From the NCBI GenBank assembly GCA_024408435.1, contig JAKSVA010000004.1, forward strand, positions 1 through 33,903: a stretch of DNA of 33,903 nucleotides, in the 5' to 3' direction. Origin of the DNA: Bacilli bacterium (GTDB lineage: Bacteria; Bacillota_I; Bacilli_A; RFN20; CAG-826). Below are positions 1-6,417 of the stretch, piece by piece. Position 1 is the stretch's first letter. The number at the start of each line of letters is the position of its first letter. Position numbers and translations under genes: made by a program. Under the pieces are notes generated by a model. It saw nothing but the letters and a program-made list of their open reading frames with translations, had not been told where the DNA came from and searched no databases.

Positions 1-164
1 GTATTGGTATTGGTGAACCAACCATTAACACAATTGATTTTGTTTTAAGTAAACCTAGTAAAGAAGAAACACCATTAATAAACGAAGCACAGAAGAAAGC
101 AAAAGACGCAATTTTAGAGTACCTAAAAAGTAATTTTGTTCAAGCGATGAGCAAATTTAATTAA
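1..164 (+). CDS. C-terminal fragment of an unrecognised protein
   Basis: The frame starting at base 3 is open from the window edge to a TAA at 162-164 and encodes about 53 residues. The fragment begins IGIGEPTINTIDFVL and continues into a charged, helix-forming tail ending in VQAMSKFN. I do not recognise the family from this tail. Codon use matches the neighbours and the frame runs right up to the next promoter, so it is probably a real gene whose 5' part lies outside the window. The next gene has its own extended -10 promoter a few bases after this stop, so the two need not be co-transcribed. Confidence 0.6.
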   Translation, partial: IGIGEPTINTIDFVLSKPSKEETPLINEAQKKAKDAILEYLKSNFVQAMSKFN

Positions 165-176
165 TTGTGATACAAT
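148..176 (+). promoter_or_regulatory. Extended -10 promoter for the lipoprotein at 204
   Basis: TGATACAAT at 168-176 is a TGn extended -10 with five of six consensus bases. The -35 position (148-153) is poor, as is common for extended -10 promoters. The predicted start of transcription is near 183, leaving a short leader with the Shine-Dalgarno AAAAGGAG at 191-198. Confidence 0.5.
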
Positions 177-203
177 TGGTTTATCTTAGAAAAAGGAGAT
201 TTT

Positions 204-989
204 ATGAATAGAATGAAATTAATACCATTAACGGCTTTATTAGCAGTGCCATTATTTATGGGCTGTGATTCAAAAACTACTTCAAATGTCTTGTTTAATC
301 CTAATTGTACTGTTTATCAGTTTGGAACATCGTTATGCGAGGTTAAAATTTCTGATGACACACCAGACGCTAAATTTAAAAAGGATATTAAAACATCTGA
401 TATTGAAATATCTAATGATGGTAAATTGGATGGAAAAACATTGCAAAGTGTTACTTATAAAGACGAAAAAACTGTTGAACTAGCTTTTACCGGAACCTCG
501 AAAAAAAATTACGGAACAGCTGGTGACAAAACCAGCGTGCGATTTAATGAATCTGCATTTTCTAATAAAACTTCAGGAGGAGATTTAACCGTCTCTTTAT
601 TTACTAATTTTTATGATATAGTAAGCAGCGGGCCGGAACCAGTTGATATAACAAAGGTTAAAGTTATATCTATGGGGGCTGATTTTAAAGATAATATTTT
701 ATCACCAGAAGAGATTAATTTTAAAAATGGTCATGCAGCAGATCATCACGAATTCACCGCGCCTAATTGGTTTAATGGTACGTTAAAAATTGAAAAAGGT
801 GAAAAAGATCCTATATTTAACGCTAATTGTTATACGCTTACATTAACTTCTGAATTGGCTAATGCAGACACTCTACCAATTATTCGTATTCGTTCAAATG
901 CCACCATAATTGAAGATGGAAGAGTATATTGTAATTTTGATTTCAATTTTAGTAAAGACGAAAATGTAGTATTCTACACAGCACAATAA
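204..989 (+). CDS. Secreted lipoprotein of unknown function
   Basis: A protein of 261 residues. The first 20 residues form a short lipoprotein signal peptide with lipobox LFMGC, so Cys21 would be lipidated and the protein anchored outside the membrane. The mature part looks all-beta. It has two stretches of similar character (about 35-135 and 145-255) with alternating hydrophobic residues and Asp/Lys-rich turns, suggesting two Ig-like modules. I see no catalytic motif and do not recognise the family. The start at 204 is chosen because AAAAGGAG ends five bases upstream; the next Met (213) would sit too far from it. The gene is flanked by its own promoter and a strong terminator, so it is probably monocistronic. 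Confidence 0.75.
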   Translation: MNRMKLIPLTALLAVPLFMGCDSKTTSNVLFNPNCTVYQFGTSLCEVKISDDTPDAKFKKDIKTSDIEISNDGKLDGKTLQSVTYKDEKTVELAFTGTSKKNYGTAGDKTSVRFNESAFSNKTSGGDLTVSLFTNFYDIVSSGPEPVDITKVKVISMGADFKDNILSPEEINFKNGHAADHHEFTAPNWFNGTLKIEKGEKDPIFNANCYTLTLTSELANADTLPIIRIRSNATIIEDGRVYCNFDFNFSKDENVVFYTAQ

Positions 990-999
990 AAAATTGTAA

Positions 1000-1032
1000 G
1001 AAAGCGCCTAGAACACCGGCGTTTTCTTTTTT
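1000..1032 (+). terminator. Intrinsic terminator of the lipoprotein gene
   Basis: The arms GAAAGCGCC (1000-1008) and GGCGTTTTC (1018-1026) pair over nine positions with one G-U wobble around a nine-base loop. They are followed by six T residues at 1027-1032. This is a classical GC-rich stem plus U-run, 11 bases after the stop codon. Confidence 0.85.
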
Positions 1033-1059
1033 GCATTAAATATAAATCTTCTATATAAT
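1031..1059 (+). promoter_or_regulatory. Promoter of the MATE exporter gene
   Basis: TATAAT at 1054-1059 is a perfect -10 box. TTGCAT at 1031-1036 is a weak -35 at exactly 17 bases. The -35 overlaps the U-run of the preceding terminator. The -10 box overlaps the upstream in-frame ATG at 1058, so that ATG cannot be in the mRNA. Transcription should start near 1066. Confidence 0.6.
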
Positions 1060-1075
1060 GGTTATCTATTTTTCT

Positions 1076-2503
1076 ATGATAGATAATGCTAGAAAAAAAT
1101 ACATTTTTGAAGAAATGCCTGTATTGAAAAGTATTTTTCGTTGCGCAATTCCTTCTATCTGTAGTCAAATTATTTTAGTTATCTATAATTTAGCAGATAC
1201 TTTCTTTATTGGTTTAGCCGCTAAAGATCCTTTTTATACTTCACAAGGTTTATCTAATGCGTTAATTGGTGGTGTATCAATTTGTATGCCAATCTTTATG
1301 TTAATTAGCGCTATTGCTAATTTATTTGGTGTTGGTGGAGCATCATTAATCGCTAGAAGTTTAGGTAAAGGCGATACGGAAAGAGCTAAAAGAGCATCGC
1401 GTTTTGCTTTTTATGGTGCACTCATCTCTTTCTTTATTTATTGCTTATTGATGTTAGCACTTATCTATCCATTAACTAATTTCTTATCAGGGAACGATGG
1501 AGCAGTTGCCCAATACGCGCGCATCTACATACTTATTACAGTAGTGGCATTTGGTATTCCAACTGGTTTAGCTACCTTATTCTCCCATTTATTCCGCGCG
1601 GAAGGATTAGCATTACAAGCCTCTATCGGTATTATGATTGGCGGATTACTTAATGTTGCTCTTGATCCATTATTTATGTTTGTTTTCTTTGACATTAAAG
1701 ATGCAGCGTTAGCAGCAGCGCTTGCGACCGGTGTTTCTAATGTATGTGGTTTATTATTTTTTATTGTCTACCGACTTAAAAATAAACAATCACTTCTTTC
1801 CTTTAAATTTAGTAAATCAATGTGCCATGATGGTATACCTAGTGAAGTATTGATAGTTGGTTTACCAGCGTGCTTAATGACTTTCTGCGAAAATGTTTCG
1901 TATTTATTACTAGATTCAATTATTGCAAATGTCTCTACAGAAGTTGCCGTTAACCAAGCAGCCTTGGCTGGTGTTGGCGCAGCAAAAAAGATTAATATGT
2001 TTGCGCATAGTGTGGCACGTGGTATGACGCAGGGTGTTTTACCATTAATTGGTTATAACAAAACAGCCGGGAAGAGAATTAGAATGAAAAAGATAGTTGA
2101 TTATTCAATGCTAATCACACTTGGTTTTGCTATTGTTTGTTTAATTTTAAACACAACTTTAGCTGAGCCATTATCGATGATCTTTCTTAATGAATCAGAT
2201 GCTATTTATTATTCTAAAGAATATTTAATCGTATTTGCAATTGGTGCACCTTTCTCCGCAATTGCGTATTCTATTATTTCGTTCTTTCAAGCGGTTGGGC
2301 ACGGGAAGCGCAGTCTTTTATTAGCGTTATTACGTAAAGGAATAGTAGATATACCTTTAATGTTTATTTTAGTTAATTCAATTAATTATGTTATAGGAAT
2401 CGGTGCGGTTTGGGCTACGCCGATTGCCGATATTGTTTGTTGTTTGGTTGCATTAATTCTCTTCTGGGCTTATTTAAAGAAACACGCTCAAGTGGACAAG
2501 TAG
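1076..2503 (+). CDS. MATE family multidrug/metabolite exporter
   Basis: A polytopic membrane protein of 475 residues with about twelve hydrophobic segments in two similar halves, the length and pattern of the MATE (multi antimicrobial extrusion) family. Family features include an N-terminal PSICSQIILVIYNLADTFFIG segment, the loop VGGASLIARSLGKGD after the second helix, and a related PFSAIAYSIISFFQAVGHGKR segment in the second half. MATE proteins export cationic drugs or metabolites using a Na+ or H+ gradient; the substrate cannot be read from sequence. I chose ATG 1076 rather than 1058 because the perfect -10 box covers 1054-1059. No Shine-Dalgarno is visible and the predicted leader is only about 10 bases. 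The gene ends in TAG. A hairpin with arms at 2494-2499 and 2510-2515 spans the stop but has no U-run. Confidence 0.9.
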   Translation: MIDNARKKYIFEEMPVLKSIFRCAIPSICSQIILVIYNLADTFFIGLAAKDPFYTSQGLSNALIGGVSICMPIFMLISAIANLFGVGGASLIARSLGKGDTERAKRASRFAFYGALISFFIYCLLMLALIYPLTNFLSGNDGAVAQYARIYILITVVAFGIPTGLATLFSHLFRAEGLALQASIGIMIGGLLNVALDPLFMFVFFDIKDAALAAALATGVSNVCGLLFFIVYRLKNKQSLLSFKFSKSMCHDGIPSEVLIVGLPACLMTFCENVSYLLLDSIIANVSTEVAVNQAALAGVGAAKKINMFAHSVARGMTQGVLPLIGYNKTAGKRIRMKKIVDYSMLITLGFAIVCLILNTTLAEPLSMIFLNESDAIYYSKEYLIVFAIGAPFSAIAYSIISFFQAVGHGKRSLLLALLRKGIVDIPLMFILVNSINYVIGIGAVWATPIADIVCCLVALILFWAYLKKHAQVDK

Positions 2504-2572
2504 TTTTATTTGTCCTAATTATCGGTCATTCATATTCCTATAATAATGCTACAATTAAAGCGAGGTTAATTT

Positions 2573-3724
2573 ATGAATAAAATAAAATGTCCAAAATGTG
2601 GTTATGAATTGCCAAATACCGAAGAGCAAATTAAACAATTTTCTCTTGAAGTAGAAAAAGCAGTTAAAGACAGAGAAGAAGAAATTAAAAAGAACGCAGA
2701 ACTTTCTAGTAAACAAAATTATGATAAACAAATTGCGGCATTAAATAATCAGATTACTAAACTTAAAGGTGAACTTAATAGTAAAGATAAAGACCGTGAA
2801 TTAGCAATTAAAGATGCCGTCAGCAAAAAAGATCAAGATATTTTAAAACTTAAAAATGATTTACAACTTAAAGATAAAGAAGCCGCGTTAAATGAAAAGA
2901 ATTTAACTGAAAAATTTAAAAACGAGTTAAAAACCAAAGAAGAAGCAATAGCATTTTATCGCGATTTAAAAGCCAAGATGTCCACTAAGTTAGTAGGAGA
3001 AACACTTGAGCAACATTGTATGATTGAATTTAATAAACTACGCACAAGCGCATTTCCAAATGCCTATTTTGAAAAAGATAATGATGTAAGCAAAGCAAGT
3101 GGTTCGAAAGGCGATTTTATCTTTAAAGATAGTGTCGATGGTCAAGAATACATTTCAATTATGTTCGAAATGAAAAACGAGAATGATACAACTGCAACTA
3201 AACATAAAAACGAAGACTTCTTTAAAGAATTAGATAAAGATAGAACTGAGAAGGGTTGCGAATATGCTGTTTTAGTTTCGATGCTTGAACCTGATAATGA
3301 ATTTTATAACGCCGGCATTGTTGATGTCTCATATCGTTATCAAAAAATGTATGTAATTCGTCCACAATGTTTTATTGCTATGATTACTTTGCTTGCAAAT
3401 GCAGCAAAAAATTCACTTGAATATAAACACCAATTGGCGATTGTCAAAAATCAAAATATTGATATAAGTAATTTCGAAGATAAACTTACTGATTTTCAAG
3501 AAAAGTTCTCTACAAATTATCAAAGAGCGGGAGAGAAATTTCAAAAAGCCATTGAAGAAATTGATAAAACAATTGATCATCTCCAAAAAGTTAAAGAAGG
3601 ACTACTTAGTTCTGAACGTAATCTTCGTTTAGCGAACGATAAAGCCCAAGAATTAACGATTAAAAAACTCACTCATGGTAATCCAACCATGAAAGAAAAG
3701 TTTGATCAGTTAAAAAAGAAATAA
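2573..3724 (+). CDS. DUF2130 coiled-coil protein with PD-(D/E)XK-like core
   Basis: A protein of 383 residues. It has an N-terminal CPKCG half zinc ribbon (Cys6, Cys9), a long Lys/Glu-rich coiled coil (about 15-135), a conserved globular core (about 138-275) and a second coiled coil (about 290-375). The core begins [13 protein letters not shown] and carries SKGDFIF, then FEMKNEN, then [17 protein letters not shown], which I recognise as the DUF2130 pattern. Asp181, Glu199 and Lys201 are spaced as in PD-(D/E)XK nucleases, so nuclease ancestry is a reasonable inference but activity is unproven. A TATAAT at 2539-2544 precedes a weak ribosome site (GCGAGG). The stop codon touches the stop of the convergent superoxide reductase gene with no base between them. 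Confidence 0.8.
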   Translation: MNKIKCPKCGYELPNTEEQIKQFSLEVEKAVKDREEEIKKNAELSSKQNYDKQIAALNNQITKLKGELNSKDKDRELAIKDAVSKKDQDILKLKNDLQLKDKEAALNEKNLTEKFKNELKTKEEAIAFYRDLKAKMSTKLVGETLEQHCMIEFNKLRTSAFPNAYFEKDNDVSKASGSKGDFIFKDSVDGQEYISIMFEMKNENDTTATKHKNEDFFKELDKDRTEKGCEYAVLVSMLEPDNEFYNAGIVDVSYRYQKMYVIRPQCFIAMITLLANAAKNSLEYKHQLAIVKNQNIDISNFEDKLTDFQEKFSTNYQRAGEKFQKAIEEIDKTIDHLQKVKEGLLSSERNLRLANDKAQELTIKKLTHGNPTMKEKFDQLKKK

Positions 3725-4093
3725 TTACTTTTTCCAAAGTGAGTGGATATTGCAGTATGCGTATACTGCGATAACTTCATCACCAGGTAAAATCGCAAAG
3801 GAAACTTTTGGCTCTTGACCAGGTTTTAAGAGTTTGCGTTGATTGCCTGATTTAGTTTCAAGCGCTACCCATTCAATATAATGTTTTTCTTCCATTGGAT
3901 GAATGACTGAACCAATTTGAACATTAACAATATTGTCCTTAACTTGATAGACAGGGATGTGCTTTTCAATAGCAGCATCTGTGGTACCAGGAATAATCTC
4001 GCTCATCGGTTCTCCACAACAAATGATTGGGACATTAGTGTCTTTAACCTTAGCAATAATTTGCCCACAATGTTTACAACGATAAAATTTCAT
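3725..4093 (-). CDS. dfx: Desulfoferrodoxin-type superoxide reductase
   Basis: A protein of 122 residues that reduces superoxide to hydrogen peroxide in the cytoplasm of anaerobes without making oxygen. Residues 1-36 are a desulforedoxin domain whose Fe(Cys)4 site is Cys6, Cys9, Cys25 and Cys26. Residues 40-120 are the superoxide reductase domain. All active-site ligands are visible: EKHIP (Glu43, Lys44, His45), HPMEEKHYIEW (His65, His71) and YCNIHSLW (Cys114, His117). This is therefore a complete two-iron enzyme of normal family length. The Shine-Dalgarno complement of AAGGAGA (4101-4107) lies seven bases from the ATG. The gene is divergent from a small membrane protein and a rubredoxin-like protein, a plausible electron donor. 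Reduced rubredoxin is the known donor for this family. Confidence 0.95.
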   Translation of the reverse strand: MKFYRCKHCGQIIAKVKDTNVPIICCGEPMSEIIPGTTDAAIEKHIPVYQVKDNIVNVQIGSVIHPMEEKHYIEWVALETKSGNQRKLLKPGQEPKVSFAILPGDEVIAVYAYCNIHSLWKK

Positions 4094-4136
4094 AACTATA
4101 TCTCCTTAATCATTAGAATATCATTTTTTCATTAAG

Positions 4137-4145
4137 TGGTATAAT
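4137..4145 (+). promoter_or_regulatory. Extended -10 promoter for the 4174-4540 pair
   Basis: TGGTATAAT at 4137-4145 is a TGn extended -10 with a perfect hexamer. It lies in the 80-base gap between the divergent dfx and small membrane protein genes. A Shine-Dalgarno AAGGAG follows at 4160-4165, eight bases before ATG 4174. Confidence 0.65.
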
Positions 4146-4173
4146 TATTATCGTTAAATAAGGAGACAATTAT

Positions 4174-4413
4174 ATGTTTGAATCATTTAATAAACAAAGT
4201 AAATTAGTGAAGATTCTACTTCTACTTATTCCGTTTGTGAACTGGATTACTGAATTAGTAACTAGATGGGATTATTATTCTAAGAAAAAGACAACCGCGA
4301 GTTTAATTATCGCGCTTATTGTTACCTTCCTCGGTTTACCTGTTGGTTTTATTGATTGCATTTGCATTCTTTTAACCAATAATATGGCTTTAACTGATCA
4401 ACACCAACAATAA
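4174..4413 (+). CDS. Small two-helix membrane protein, function unknown
   Basis: A 79-residue protein with two hydrophobic stretches: about 13-31 (KILLLLIPFVNWITELV) and about 43-68 (SLIIALIVTFLGLPVGFIDCI). They are separated by the charged loop RWDYYSKKKTT, giving a hairpin membrane protein. I do not recognise a named family. It has a good Shine-Dalgarno and an extended -10 promoter. It is followed 16 bases later by a rubredoxin-like gene with its own Shine-Dalgarno, so the two are probably one transcript. Being divergent from superoxide reductase, it may belong to an oxygen-defence unit, but that rests only on position. Confidence 0.75.
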   Translation: MFESFNKQSKLVKILLLLIPFVNWITELVTRWDYYSKKKTTASLIIALIVTFLGLPVGFIDCICILLTNNMALTDQHQQ

Positions 4414-4429
4414 TAAAGGAGAAAAGAAA

Positions 4430-4540
4430 ATGGCGAAGTATCATTGCCCAGTGTGTGGCGCTGATGTCGAAGTTGAAAAAGGTGAAAATTGCCCAGTATG
4501 TGGTGCGCCTTTTAGTAAACTACAAAAAATTGAAGACTAA
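4430..4540 (+). CDS. Mini rubredoxin-like protein with two CPVCG knuckles
   Basis: A 36-residue protein, MAKYHCPVCG... ending KIEDstop, preceded by AAAGGAG seven to ten bases upstream. Two CPVCG motifs (Cys6/Cys9 and Cys21/Cys24) are spaced 11 residues apart. This matches the C-terminal rubredoxin-like domain of rubrerythrin (CPVCG, about 12 residues, CPVCGAP) rather than full-length rubredoxin, whose knuckles lie about 29 residues apart. It would bind one Fe or Zn through four Cys. Its place in the operon divergent from superoxide reductase suggests an electron carrier for that enzyme. A structural zinc ribbon is the alternative. A strong terminator follows 16 bases after the stop. Confidence 0.8.
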   Translation: MAKYHCPVCGADVEVEKGENCPVCGAPFSKLQKIED

Positions 4541-4556
4541 TTCTAATTACATAGAT

Positions 4557-4590
4557 AAACGTAAGATCGCAAGTCTTGCGTTTTTCTTTT
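4557..4590 (+). terminator. Intrinsic terminator of the 4174-4540 operon
   Basis: The arms AAACGTAAGA (4557-4566) and TCTTGCGTTT (4574-4583) pair over ten positions with one wobble around a seven-base loop. They run into a T-rich tail up to 4590. The next gene's -10 box starts only four bases later. Confidence 0.85.
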
Positions 4591-4593
4591 GTG

Positions 4594-4599
4594 TATAAT
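4594..4599 (+). promoter_or_regulatory. -10 box of the HAD phosphatase gene
   Basis: A perfect TATAAT directly after the terminator U-run. Transcription should start near 4606, only four bases before ATG 4610, so the mRNA is essentially leaderless. No convincing -35 is seen at normal spacing. Confidence 0.55.
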
Positions 4600-4609
4600 T
4601 AAAACGCTT

Positions 4610-5212
4610 ATGAATGTGTATGATTTTGACAAAACCATTTACTATCCAGATGCGATGTTTCAATTTTGCACTTTTTGTGTGCTCCGTCATCCTTTTCTTT
4701 GGTTTACTTATGAATTAATTCTTATTGGTTTAGCTCCTTTATATGCGCTCGGTATTGTAAAAGAACAATACATGTTAACTAAGATTTATCGCATAACCAA
4801 ATATTTAAAACACCCAGAAAAAGATATCCAAGCGTTTTGGAAAAAGCACGAAAAGAATATGCAAGAATGGTACTTAAAAATTAAACAGCCAACCGATTTA
4901 ATTATTAGCGCGTCACCAACCTATCTTATTAAACCAATGACAGATAAGTTAGGGGTTAAATTAATCGCCACTGAAGTAGATTTAAAAACTGGCAAGGTAA
5001 TTAAAGGCATTATGAAAAACCAAGGTAAATCTCGTTACATTTTAGATCAAGATATGCCAATGATTGAAAACTTTTATTCAGATTCATTATCTGATACACC
5101 AATCGCCTTATTATCTGAACACGCTTATCTCGTAAAAAAGGATGAAATTGTTCCTTGGCCACACATTAAAGATATCATTAGTAAACATCTTTATAAGCGC
5201 ATGAAATATTAA
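4610..5212 (+). CDS. HAD-superfamily subfamily IB phosphatase
   Basis: A protein of 200 residues from ATG 4610. Motif I is YDFDKT (Asp5 nucleophile, Asp7 acid, Thr9), motif II is the Ser in IISASPTYLI, motif III is a Lys in NQGKSRYI, and motif IV is YSDSLSDTP. This is a full HAD phosphatase set. The cap region contains a hydrophobic stretch (about 27-52, HPFLWFTYELILIGLAPLY) that may be membrane-associated, as in IB-type phosphatases related to phosphoserine phosphatase and to phosphatidylglycerophosphatase C. The substrate is unknown; serine phosphate or a lipid phosphate are both possible. A TTG at 4589 is in frame but lies inside the terminator and upstream of the -10 box, so ATG 4610 is preferred. 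There is no Shine-Dalgarno. Confidence 0.8.
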   Translation: MNVYDFDKTIYYPDAMFQFCTFCVLRHPFLWFTYELILIGLAPLYALGIVKEQYMLTKIYRITKYLKHPEKDIQAFWKKHEKNMQEWYLKIKQPTDLIISASPTYLIKPMTDKLGVKLIATEVDLKTGKVIKGIMKNQGKSRYILDQDMPMIENFYSDSLSDTPIALLSEHAYLVKKDEIVPWPHIKDIISKHLYKRMKY

Positions 5213-5253
5213 GTACTTAATTATTCATAAAAAAAGAAACCGCTTACATGATT

Positions 5254-5277
5254 TTTATTCTACGAATAAAGTATAAT
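5254..5277 (+). promoter_or_regulatory. prs promoter with inverted repeat abutting the -10
   Basis: TATAAT lies at 5272-5277. Directly upstream, TTTATTC (5254-5260) and GAATAAA (5264-5270) form a perfect seven-base inverted repeat with a three-base spacer, in the usual spacer region of the promoter. It could be a repressor operator; chance is possible in AT-rich DNA. Confidence 0.4.
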
Positions 5278-5305
5278 TAAATTACAACTTTAAGGGAGTA
5301 AATCC

Positions 5306-6280
5306 ATGTTAAAAAGAGTTAAATTAATTAGTTTATCTGCTAACCATAAATTAACTAAACAAATTTCGCAACGTTTAGGGGTTCCTGTCTTGGATACCAA
5401 GATTGCCCATTTTGCAGATGGTGAAGTTTTATTTGAATGTAATGAAACTTTCCGTGGTGATGATGTTTATGTCATTCAATCGACTTGTGCACCAGTCACC
5501 GAAAGACTCATGGAATTATTAATTTGTATTGACGCTTTAAAAAGAGCTAGCGCTAAAAGTGTTAATGCCGTTATTCCTTACTATGGTTTTGCTCGCCAAG
5601 AAAGAAAAGCTAAACCTCGTCAACCTATCACAGCTAAGTTAGTAGCAAATTTATTAACAACTGCTGGTGCAGACCGTGTTATTTGTATGGATTTACATGC
5701 AGCAGCCATTCAAGGCTTCTTTGATATCCCTGTTGATGATATTAGCGCCATTAACATTTTCTCCGATTATTTTGAGAGAAAACATTTAAATAATATTGCT
5801 TGTGTTTCTCCTGATCATGGTGGTGTGGTTAGAGCTTCTCGCTTAGCAAGCAAACTCAACGCTTCATTAGTTATTATTGATAAACGTAGAACAAGACCAA
5901 ATGTCAGTGAAATTGTCGCCATCGTTGGTAATGTTAAAGGCAAGAACTGTATCATTGTCGATGATATTGCTGATACATGCGGCACTATTTGTCACGCTGC
6001 TGATAAATTAAAAGAATTAGGTGCAAAAAAAGTATTTGCAGTTATTACTCATGGCATCCTTTCTGGTAGCGCTATTCAAAATATTAATCATTCCGCTATT
6101 GATGAAATGGTTATTACTGATACCATTCCTCTCCCACCCGAAAAATGGTGTAAGAAAATTAAAGTTCTTTCGGTGGCGCCACTTCTTAGTGATGTCATTA
6201 AATCAATTGCCTTAGGTAAATCGTTATCCTTTACGTTACATGATTTCGCTAGTAACGTGCGTCAAGGCAAAAATAATTAA
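5306..6280 (+). CDS. prs: Ribose-phosphate pyrophosphokinase (PRPP synthase)
   Basis: A cytoplasmic enzyme of 324 residues that makes PRPP from ribose 5-phosphate and ATP for purine, pyrimidine, His, Trp and NAD synthesis. Family signatures run in order: VLFECNETFRGDDVYVIQST, ELLICIDALKRASA, VIPYYGFARQERK (flexible loop), CMDLHAAAIQGFFDIP (divalent-cation site), VSPDHGGVVRA, and the PRPP-binding loop CIIVDDIADTCGTI. Length is normal. Shine-Dalgarno AAGGGAG (5292-5298) is seven bases before the ATG. In Bacillus, prs lies shortly upstream of mfd; here a sucrose cassette and a membrane protein separate them. Confidence 0.97.
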   Translation: MLKRVKLISLSANHKLTKQISQRLGVPVLDTKIAHFADGEVLFECNETFRGDDVYVIQSTCAPVTERLMELLICIDALKRASAKSVNAVIPYYGFARQERKAKPRQPITAKLVANLLTTAGADRVICMDLHAAAIQGFFDIPVDDISAINIFSDYFERKHLNNIACVSPDHGGVVRASRLASKLNASLVIIDKRRTRPNVSEIVAIVGNVKGKNCIIVDDIADTCGTICHAADKLKELGAKKVFAVITHGILSGSAIQNINHSAIDEMVITDTIPLPPEKWCKKIKVLSVAPLLSDVIKSIALGKSLSFTLHDFASNVRQGKNN

Positions 6281-6305
6281 TTAAAAATAAAAACCATATT
6301 TTTAA
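6281..6305 (+). terminator. Possible AT-only terminator after prs
   Basis: The arms TTAAAAATA (6281-6289) and TATTTTTAA (6297-6305) form a perfect nine-base inverted repeat immediately after the prs stop. It has no G-C pair and the U-run is part of the stem, so termination strength is doubtful. Confidence 0.3.
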
Positions 6306-6323
6306 GCAATTTTTTAATTGTTG

Positions 6324-6356
6324 TATAATATTCTTATGAATATTAATTATTCATAA
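6324..6356 (+). promoter_or_regulatory. PTS gene promoter with operator-like palindrome at +1
   Basis: TATAAT at 6324-6329 predicts a start near 6336. The arms TTATGAATA (6334-6342) and TATTCATAA (6348-6356) are a perfect nine-base inverted repeat with a five-base centre, covering the transcription start. A repressor bound there would block initiation. The same element would form a hairpin at the 5' end of the mRNA. Confidence 0.55.
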
Positions 6357-6360
6357 TTAA

Positions 6361-6390
6361 AGTGAGAATTAGGGCAAATCTCGTTTTTTT
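6361..6390 (+). terminator. Leader terminator (attenuator) ahead of the PTS gene
   Basis: GAGAATT (6364-6370) pairs with AAATCTC (6376-6382) with one internal A-A mismatch and a five-base loop, extended outward by weak pairs. It is followed by TTTTTTT at 6384-6390. It lies between the predicted promoter and the start codon, so it is a candidate attenuator that must be read through to express the sucrose genes. Confidence 0.5.
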
Positions 6391-6417
6391 GTTATGAATA
6401 AAGTTAAGGAGAAGATT

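Noticed and set aside
974-1168. Minus-strand 64-codon frame
   Set aside because: It lies over the terminator and the 5' end of the MATE gene and reads as basic, Cys/Tyr-rich noise.
2494-2515. Terminator at the end of the MATE gene
   Set aside because: GGACAA and TTGTCC pair perfectly, but no U-run follows and the stop codon lies in the loop.
3710-3735. Bidirectional terminator between DUF2130 and dfx
   Set aside because: AAAAAG and CTTTTT can pair across the abutting stops, but the stem is short and AT-only, with a mismatch beside it.
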